NCBI GenBank assembly: GCA_945957365.1
Contig: CAMFKI010000001.1
Span: 372,001 to 436,000 of the forward strand
Source: an uncultured Alphaproteobacteria bacterium
GTDB taxonomy: Bacteria > Pseudomonadota > Alphaproteobacteria > Rhizobiales > Aestuariivirgaceae
Length of the DNA stretch: 64,000 nucleotides
Direction: 5' to 3'
Each line of letters starts with the position of its first letter. The first letter of the stretch is position 1. Shown in pieces: positions 59,861 through 64,000 of this stretch. Position numbers and translations under genes: made by a program. The notes beneath the pieces are model-generated. The model was given only the letters and a program-made list of their open reading frames with translations, was not told the origin of the DNA and did not search any database.

Positions 59861-60105
59861 GCAGCGCAGCCAGGAATTGACGATCAGCGCATCACGCGCT
59901 GCATCTCCGCCTTCGGCGACGTGGACCAGTTCCTGGATATGCTCGACATGCGCGCTGGAGATGGAACGTTTCTCCTGTTGAGAAGCGTGAAGTATCGATT
60001 GAAGAAAATTGACCTGTCAAGGCGGATGCTGTGCACTGCGGCGAGTACAAGCTTTCTCTCGCATTCTGCGAAAATGGACTTCGCATTTGCAACACAGGGG
60101 GACAA

Positions 60106-60453
60106 ATGGCACTCACCCGGTTGATCGTCGAACTCGGCATGGGGACCGACCTGCGCGGGTCGGACTACACCAAGGCTGCCATCCGCGCAGTGAAGGATGC
60201 GCTATGGCACAACTCCCTGACCATCGCCCCTGCATTGGGCCGCAAACCCGAGGACATGCATGTGAAGGTCCTCGTCGGCGTGCCCGAGCCGCAGTTGGTC
60301 GACAAGGCAGCCGTCGCCGAGATGCTGCCCTATGGCACGCGCGAGGTGGAGGTCGTCGAGGGAGGGCTCGAGATCATGAATGACGAAGGCACCAACCTGA
60401 CGGTGATCGCCAATGCCGCCGCCATCGTCTATCTCGACATGGAGACAAAGTGA
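60106..60453 (+). CDS. Lin0512-family protein (first of a tandem pair)
   Basis: 115 residues from ATG 60106 after AGGGGGA. The pattern LIVELGMGTDLRGSDYTKAA, with an acidic/Gly turn, and a C-terminal TNLTVIANAAAIVYLDM are of the Lin0512 family, small proteins of unknown function. It is divergent from acoR across 144 bases and overlaps its paralogue at 60453 by one base (TGATG). A two-subunit complex is likely. A link to acetoin metabolism is only suggested by location. Confidence 0.82.
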   Translation: MALTRLIVELGMGTDLRGSDYTKAAIRAVKDALWHNSLTIAPALGRKPEDMHVKVLVGVPEPQLVDKAAVAEMLPYGTREVEVVEGGLEIMNDEGTNLTVIANAAAIVYLDMETK

Positions 60454-60806
60454 TGGCCCTCAAGCGCATCATCCTCGAAATGGGCCATGGCAACGACATG
60501 CACGGCGGCGACTATACCAAGGCGGCGCTCCGCGCGGTGCAGGACTGCATCCATCACTCCTCCATGATCTTTTTGCGTACGCTGAAGATCGATCCGTCCG
60601 AGCTGGACATTCTGGTCACCATCGGGGTCCAGAAGCCGGAGATGGTCGACACTGCCAGGGTGGCGGCCAGCCTGCCGGTCGGCAAGGCCCGCGTGACCGT
60701 GGTGAAAGGCGGGCTGGACGTGCCGGATGACGAGCGCGGCGGCGTGAGCGTCATCGCCACCGCGGGTGTTGCCGTGCGCGTGGATGAAAAGCATCTGGGG
60801 GTATGA
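60453..60806 (+). CDS. Lin0512-family protein (second of a tandem pair)
   Basis: 117 residues from ATG 60453. Paralogous to the gene before it: IILEMGHGNDMHGGDYTKAA aligns with its N-terminus, and VSVIATAGVAVRVDEK with its end. Both copies keep the GxDxxGxDYTKAAxRAVxD core. One conserved difference is a His/Asn-rich turn (GHGNDMHGG). Function unknown. Confidence 0.82.
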   Translation: MALKRIILEMGHGNDMHGGDYTKAALRAVQDCIHHSSMIFLRTLKIDPSELDILVTIGVQKPEMVDTARVAASLPVGKARVTVVKGGLDVPDDERGGVSVIATAGVAVRVDEKHLGV

Positions 60807-60928
60807 TGCGGGCGAGGTCTTTGCGGGCATCGGAACTGGGGAGCTCCCGTTCCGTGCAAATGCCTTCATGGTCTGACCGCAACGTCCGGGCTATTCTGGC
60901 CGATGTTGATCTCTGAGGACTTGGCTGC

Positions 60929-61267
60929 ATGCACGCATGCCCCGACTGCGGTGCTCTCACGCAGGTGCATCCCGAGTTTTCACCATGGTGCCAGGAGTGC
61001 AACTGGAATCTCGACCCCACGGAGGAACCGCAGAAGCTGACCTTTCTCGACCGCAAGTTCCGCGCTTTCAGCGAGAAGGTTGGCGCGGGCTTGCTGGAAA
61101 CGCTCGGCAGACAGCAGCAGATCGACGACCTGCATCGGTCGGAAGCGCTGACCGGCAGGCTGGCTGCCGCATTGTCCTTGCTTGTCATGTCCTTTGCGGC
61201 CCTGCTGCCGGTGACGGCGATTGCGATCCTCGCCACGCATTACACCGAGCCGTCCTTCATCTTCTGA
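60929..61267 (+). CDS. Zinc-ribbon membrane protein, possibly a shortened M48-type peptidase
   Basis: 112 residues from ATG 60929 with GAGGA upstream. Residues 4-25 are a CxxC...CxxC zinc ribbon (CPDCGAL and WCQECNW). A helix near residues 75-100 (LAAALSLLVMSFAALLPVTA) spans the membrane. The ribbon plus helix resembles the N-terminus of some M48 metallopeptidases, but no HExxH domain follows in any frame of the next 190 bases. Either a separate small protein or a remnant. Confidence 0.5.
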   Translation: MHACPDCGALTQVHPEFSPWCQECNWNLDPTEEPQKLTFLDRKFRAFSEKVGAGLLETLGRQQQIDDLHRSEALTGRLAAALSLLVMSFAALLPVTAIAILATHYTEPSFIF

Positions 61268-61386
61268 GGATGTCAGTTTGCAGGTCGATGTGCGGTAGGA
61301 CGGCACATGGTCCGGGCAATCCGTTGTGCAGCGCAGTAACTTACACAAGGTCAGCTGATGCGGGCGGGAGGCAGAACGATTGCCAC

Positions 61387-61404
61387 TTGCCGGATGCCCG
61401 GCAA
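61387..61404. other. Inverted repeat upstream of the aminotransferase gene
   Basis: TTGCCGG (61387-61393), ATGC, CCGGCAA (61398-61404), a perfect 7-bp inverted repeat 60 bases before the aminotransferase start. It may be an operator, or with the following GAGATTTT a weak terminator. Undecided. Confidence 0.35.
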
Positions 61405-61464
61405 TGAGATTTTACTGCGCGCCGTTGCCGCTGCCCCTGAAAGACATCTGAGGAGTGTGCCTTC

Positions 61465-62724
61465 ATGTATACCGTAGGTGAAGAAGAAATCGAAGCCCTG
61501 GCGCGGGTGATCCGCTCCAAGGCGCTGTTTCGCTATGGCGTGGGCCAAGAATGCGACCGCTTCGAGGAGCGCTATGCGGCGCATCTCGGGGTGAAGCATT
61601 TCGCGCTGTCGGCCAGCGGCAGCAACGCCCTTGTGGCGGCCCTGGTGGCGCTCGGCATCGGGCCCGGCGACGAGGTCCTGATCCCTGCGCATACTTACAT
61701 GGCGACGGGCACTGCCGTGCTTGCCGCCGGCGCCATTCCGGTAATCGTCGACGTCGATGACTCGATCACCATCGATCCTGTCGCCATCGAAAGCGCCATT
61801 GGCCCGTCGACGCGCGCCGTGATCCCCGTGCACATGTGGGGCGCGGCCTGCAACATGGACGCGATCATGGATATTGCTAGGCGGCGGAATCTGCTCGTCA
61901 TCGAGGATGCCTGCCAGGGGGTGGGCGGTGGCTACGAGGGTCGGAAATTCGGTTCCATTGGCCACATCGGGGCCTTCAGCTTCAATTTCTACAAGAACAT
62001 GACGGCGGGCGAAGGCGGCGGCGTTGCCGTCAACGACGACCGCCTGGCCAAGCGGGTGCGCGGCGCCATTGATCCGTGTCACTTCTACTGGCATGGCCGC
62101 GACGGCGAAGAAAAACCCTTCGCAGGCAATGGGGCACGCGCCTCCGAACTGATGGGTGCGATGCTCAACGTGCAACTCGACCGCATCGACGGCATGGTGG
62201 CCAAAATGCGCGCCGAGAAGAAGCGAATCCTCGCCGGCACGGCGGCCTATGGCAACCTCGGCCTCAAGCCGACGAGGATGAACAGCGCCGATCATGACTG
62301 CGCCACGCATGTCATGTTCACCATGCCCGATGCCGGAGCGGCGCAGCGCTTCGTCAAGGTGTTTCCAAGCGTCATCGCCGGCAAGACCGGGCGGCATACC
62401 TACACCGAGTGGGACCAGATCCTGATCCGCGAGGGCGCGGCTCACCCCGCCATGAACCCCTACCTGATGCCGGCCAATGCGAAGTGCCGCATGGATTATT
62501 CCCCCGACATGTGCGCGCGCTCGCTGGAGATCCTGAACCGCACCGTGATGGTGCCGACCAACCCCGAGCACAGCGACGCCCAGATCGACGACATGATCCA
62601 CAACATCGGTGTCGCCAGCCGCGTGGCGCTGGCCGGCATGTCGCCCGAGGAAGCGGAGTTGCGAAACGTCATCCCCGTCGACGAACGGAAGTTCGATTCA
62701 CTGGGCAGACCCGACGCCGCCTGA
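61465..62724 (+). CDS. DegT/DnrJ/EryC1/StrS-family aminotransferase
   Basis: 419 residues from ATG 61465 after GAGGAG. PLP enzyme of the sugar aminotransferase group: SGSNALVAALVALGIGPGDE binds the phosphate, VIEDACQGVGGGYEG carries the cofactor Asp, and SFNFYKNMTAGEGGG holds the Lys. Typical substrates are keto sugars or keto inositols. The next two genes (dehydrogenase, TIM-barrel isomerase) suggest an inositol or amino-sugar pathway; it could run in either direction. Confidence 0.88.
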   Translation: MYTVGEEEIEALARVIRSKALFRYGVGQECDRFEERYAAHLGVKHFALSASGSNALVAALVALGIGPGDEVLIPAHTYMATGTAVLAAGAIPVIVDVDDSITIDPVAIESAIGPSTRAVIPVHMWGAACNMDAIMDIARRRNLLVIEDACQGVGGGYEGRKFGSIGHIGAFSFNFYKNMTAGEGGGVAVNDDRLAKRVRGAIDPCHFYWHGRDGEEKPFAGNGARASELMGAMLNVQLDRIDGMVAKMRAEKKRILAGTAAYGNLGLKPTRMNSADHDCATHVMFTMPDAGAAQRFVKVFPSVIAGKTGRHTYTEWDQILIREGAAHPAMNPYLMPANAKCRMDYSPDMCARSLEILNRTVMVPTNPEHSDAQIDDMIHNIGVASRVALAGMSPEEAELRNVIPVDERKFDSLGRPDAA

Positions 62725-62804
62725 GCAGGTGCACAATGCTTCACAGCTTGACGGTGTGGATTGAACAGTGCTTACCTGCGTTTTGGATCGTTCCAATATA
62801 GGGG

Positions 62805-63905
62805 ATGGCGATGCGTCGGCTGCGGATGGGCCTTGTTGGTGCCGGCCTTGTGGGGCAGGCGGAACACGCCTTCTACCTGTGGGAGGACCGTGAGCGCTTC
62901 GACTTCGTGGCGCTCGCGGATGCCTCCGCGAAGGTGCGCAGCGCACTCGGCGCGCGCTACGCGATCCCGAAGCTCTGCGCCTCGATGGATGAACTGCTGC
63001 AGTGCGACCTCGATGCCGTCGTCATCTGCGTGCCGGATGCCTTCCACCCGGAGCTGACGATCAAGGCCTTCGAACGCGGCCTGCACGTGATGTGCGAGAA
63101 GCCGCTGGCCCTGACGCTCTCGGGCTGCGACCGCATGATCGCGGCCCGCGACACGGCGGGCCGCGTGGGCCAGCTCGCCTACATGAAGCGCTATGACCCG
63201 GCGTTCCGCGCCGCGCTGCCGCATCTGCCGCCGCTCGACCGCATCCGGCTGATTTCGGTGGAGGTGAACGACCCGGACCAGGATCCCTTCGTCGGCCACC
63301 TGCCCATGGTGCAGCCGGACGACATTCCGGCCAGCCTGCGCGACGACTTGCGCACGGCAACGCGCGCACAGCTGCTCGAATCCGCCGGGGCCAAGGCCGA
63401 AGACGCAGCACTGAAGACGCTTGCCAACGGCTTCCTCTCGGCCATCGTGCATGACGTGGGCGTGGTGCACGGCATGCTGCGGCATCTCGGCGGCGAGCTT
63501 CCGGCCAGGGCCGATTTCGGCGCCCGCTTCGACGACGGCCGCGGCGTGCAGCTGGGCTTCGCGCTGCCGGGCGGCGGGCGTGTGTCGATGACGCATCTCA
63601 ACCTGCCCGGCGTTCCGGACTACCGCGAGCGCGTGACCGTCTATGGCGATGACCGCATCGTCGAGCTGGTGTTCCCCGCCCCCTATCTCCGCAACATGCC
63701 CACCGAGCTCACCGTCCGGCGCGGAGGCAAGGACGGGGCACTGGAGACGCTCGCGGTCCGCGCCGGCTTCAAGGAGGCCTTCTCGGAGGAACTCCGCGCC
63801 TTCCACCTCGCCGTCACCACCGGCACGCCGGTTGAAACAAGCTTCGAACAGGGCCGGCGCGACGTCGAGCTCCTGCTCAGCGCCTTCGGGAGGTCGCTCG
63901 CATGA
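62805..63905 (+). CDS. Gfo/Idh/MocA-family oxidoreductase
   Basis: 366 residues from ATG 62805; an ATG two codons later (62811) is also possible. N-terminal NAD(P)-binding fold GLVGAGLVGQAEH, then CVPDAFHPELTIKAFERGLH and the EKP motif in VMCEKPLALT. MKRYDPAFR is the second conserved block. The C-terminal beta-sheet domain binds substrate. Acts on a sugar, inositol or related polyol. It overlaps the next gene by 4 bases. Confidence 0.9.
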   Translation: MAMRRLRMGLVGAGLVGQAEHAFYLWEDRERFDFVALADASAKVRSALGARYAIPKLCASMDELLQCDLDAVVICVPDAFHPELTIKAFERGLHVMCEKPLALTLSGCDRMIAARDTAGRVGQLAYMKRYDPAFRAALPHLPPLDRIRLISVEVNDPDQDPFVGHLPMVQPDDIPASLRDDLRTATRAQLLESAGAKAEDAALKTLANGFLSAIVHDVGVVHGMLRHLGGELPARADFGARFDDGRGVQLGFALPGGGRVSMTHLNLPGVPDYRERVTVYGDDRIVELVFPAPYLRNMPTELTVRRGGKDGALETLAVRAGFKEAFSEELRAFHLAVTTGTPVETSFEQGRRDVELLLSAFGRSLA

Positions 63906-64000
63906 GGATCGGCGTCTACTCGGACTCGCTCCCCAAGCTCAACCGCCGCGACATGCTGCGATGGTGCGCCGAACGCGGCGTGAGCGACGTCGAGATCGGC
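63902..64000 (+). CDS. Sugar phosphate isomerase/epimerase-like protein (3' truncated by window)
   Basis: Only 33 codons are visible: RIGVYSDSLPKLNRRDMLRW then CAERGVSDVEIG, the first strand and helix of a xylose-isomerase-like TIM barrel. ATG 63902 overlaps the stop of the dehydrogenase gene. Together with the two genes before it, it forms a probable polyol or amino-sugar operon that continues past the window. Confidence 0.65.
   Translation, partial: MRIGVYSDSLPKLNRRDMLRWCAERGVSDVEIG

Noticed and set aside
60095..60109. Possible sigma-54 promoter (TGGACTTCGCATTTGC) in front of the Lin0512 pair, near 60094-60101 and upstream
   Set aside because: The spacing is GG-N11-GC, one base too long; sigma-54 promoters need N10 almost without exception. 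It also nearly touches the gene start.
61268..61464. Continuation of the zinc-ribbon protein as an M48 peptidase
   Set aside because: No HExxH or other peptidase motif is seen in any frame, so no pseudogene was called.

Overview
The window is GC-rich DNA from an alphaproteobacterium that makes bacteriochlorophyll a. It carries a large part of a purple-bacterial photosynthesis gene cluster: reaction-centre cytochrome, LH2, bch, puh, acsF, hemA and the PpsR/PpaA regulators. The gene set fits a member of the Hyphomicrobiales or a relative, but the taxon cannot be fixed from this sequence. No tRNA, rRNA, CRISPR array, transposase or complete mobile element was recognised.

Layout. (1) 1-3.4 kb: 3' end of pufC, then LH2 genes pucB-pucA, a PucC transporter-like assembly factor and a PucE-like protein with a 16-residue repeat, closed by a hairpin terminator. 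(2) 3.5-22.4 kb: a block with no photosynthesis genes. It holds a patatin-like lipoprotein, an RND efflux pump, a seven-gene Mrp-type Na+/H+ antiporter, arcD-arcA-nhaC, marC, an AI-2E/PerM-type permease and three small secreted proteins. (3) 22.5-28.2 kb, minus strand: a tightly packed run bchG-orf428-bchP-tspO-orf103-cycA-idi(fni), headed by a perfect PpsR motif (TGT-N12-ACA) that overlaps a promoter. (4) 28.3-33 kb: an AT-richer island with one methyltransferase and two glycosyltransferases. It lies between bchG and ppsR, where bchJ-bchE stand in Rhodobacter-type clusters. (5) 33.2-50.9 kb: ppaA-ppsR (minus) divergent from bchFNBHLM-lhaA-puhABC-orf99-acsF-puhE-hemA (plus), with most junctions overlapping or nearly so. 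(6) 51-53.4 kb: a DUF2177-type membrane protein, a small secreted protein, and a PqqD-like (RRE) protein translationally coupled to a radical SAM/SPASM enzyme. (7) 53.6-60.8 kb: acetoin-cleavage operon acoXABC (minus) with a sigma-54 promoter and upstream repeats, its activator acoR, and a divergent tandem pair of Lin0512-family genes. (8) 60.9-64 kb: a zinc-ribbon membrane protein and the start of a sugar-type operon (DegT aminotransferase, Gfo/Idh/MocA dehydrogenase, TIM-barrel isomerase cut by the window edge).

How it works together. HemA feeds 5-aminolevulinate into tetrapyrrole synthesis. BchH and BchM act on Mg-protoporphyrin, AcsF (the oxygen-dependent cyclase) forms ring E, BchLNB reduces protochlorophyllide without light, BchF hydrates the vinyl group, and BchG and BchP add and reduce the isoprenoid tail that Fni helps supply. 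LhaA, PucC and PuhBCE assemble LH1, LH2 and the reaction centre. Cytochrome c2 and PufC return electrons. PpsR and the B12-binding PpaA probably repress and derepress the cluster in response to oxygen and light. Within this window only the oxygen-dependent cyclase is present, which suits a facultative or aerobic phototroph. bchID, bchCXYZ, pufBALM and crt genes are not here and presumably lie outside.

The best candidates for something undescribed are the RRE/radical SAM pair with a tryptophan-rich N-terminal segment (51.9-53.4 kb), the glycosyltransferase island at the bchEJ position, and the repeat-bearing PucE-like protein. All coordinates and motifs were read by eye; no database search was run.
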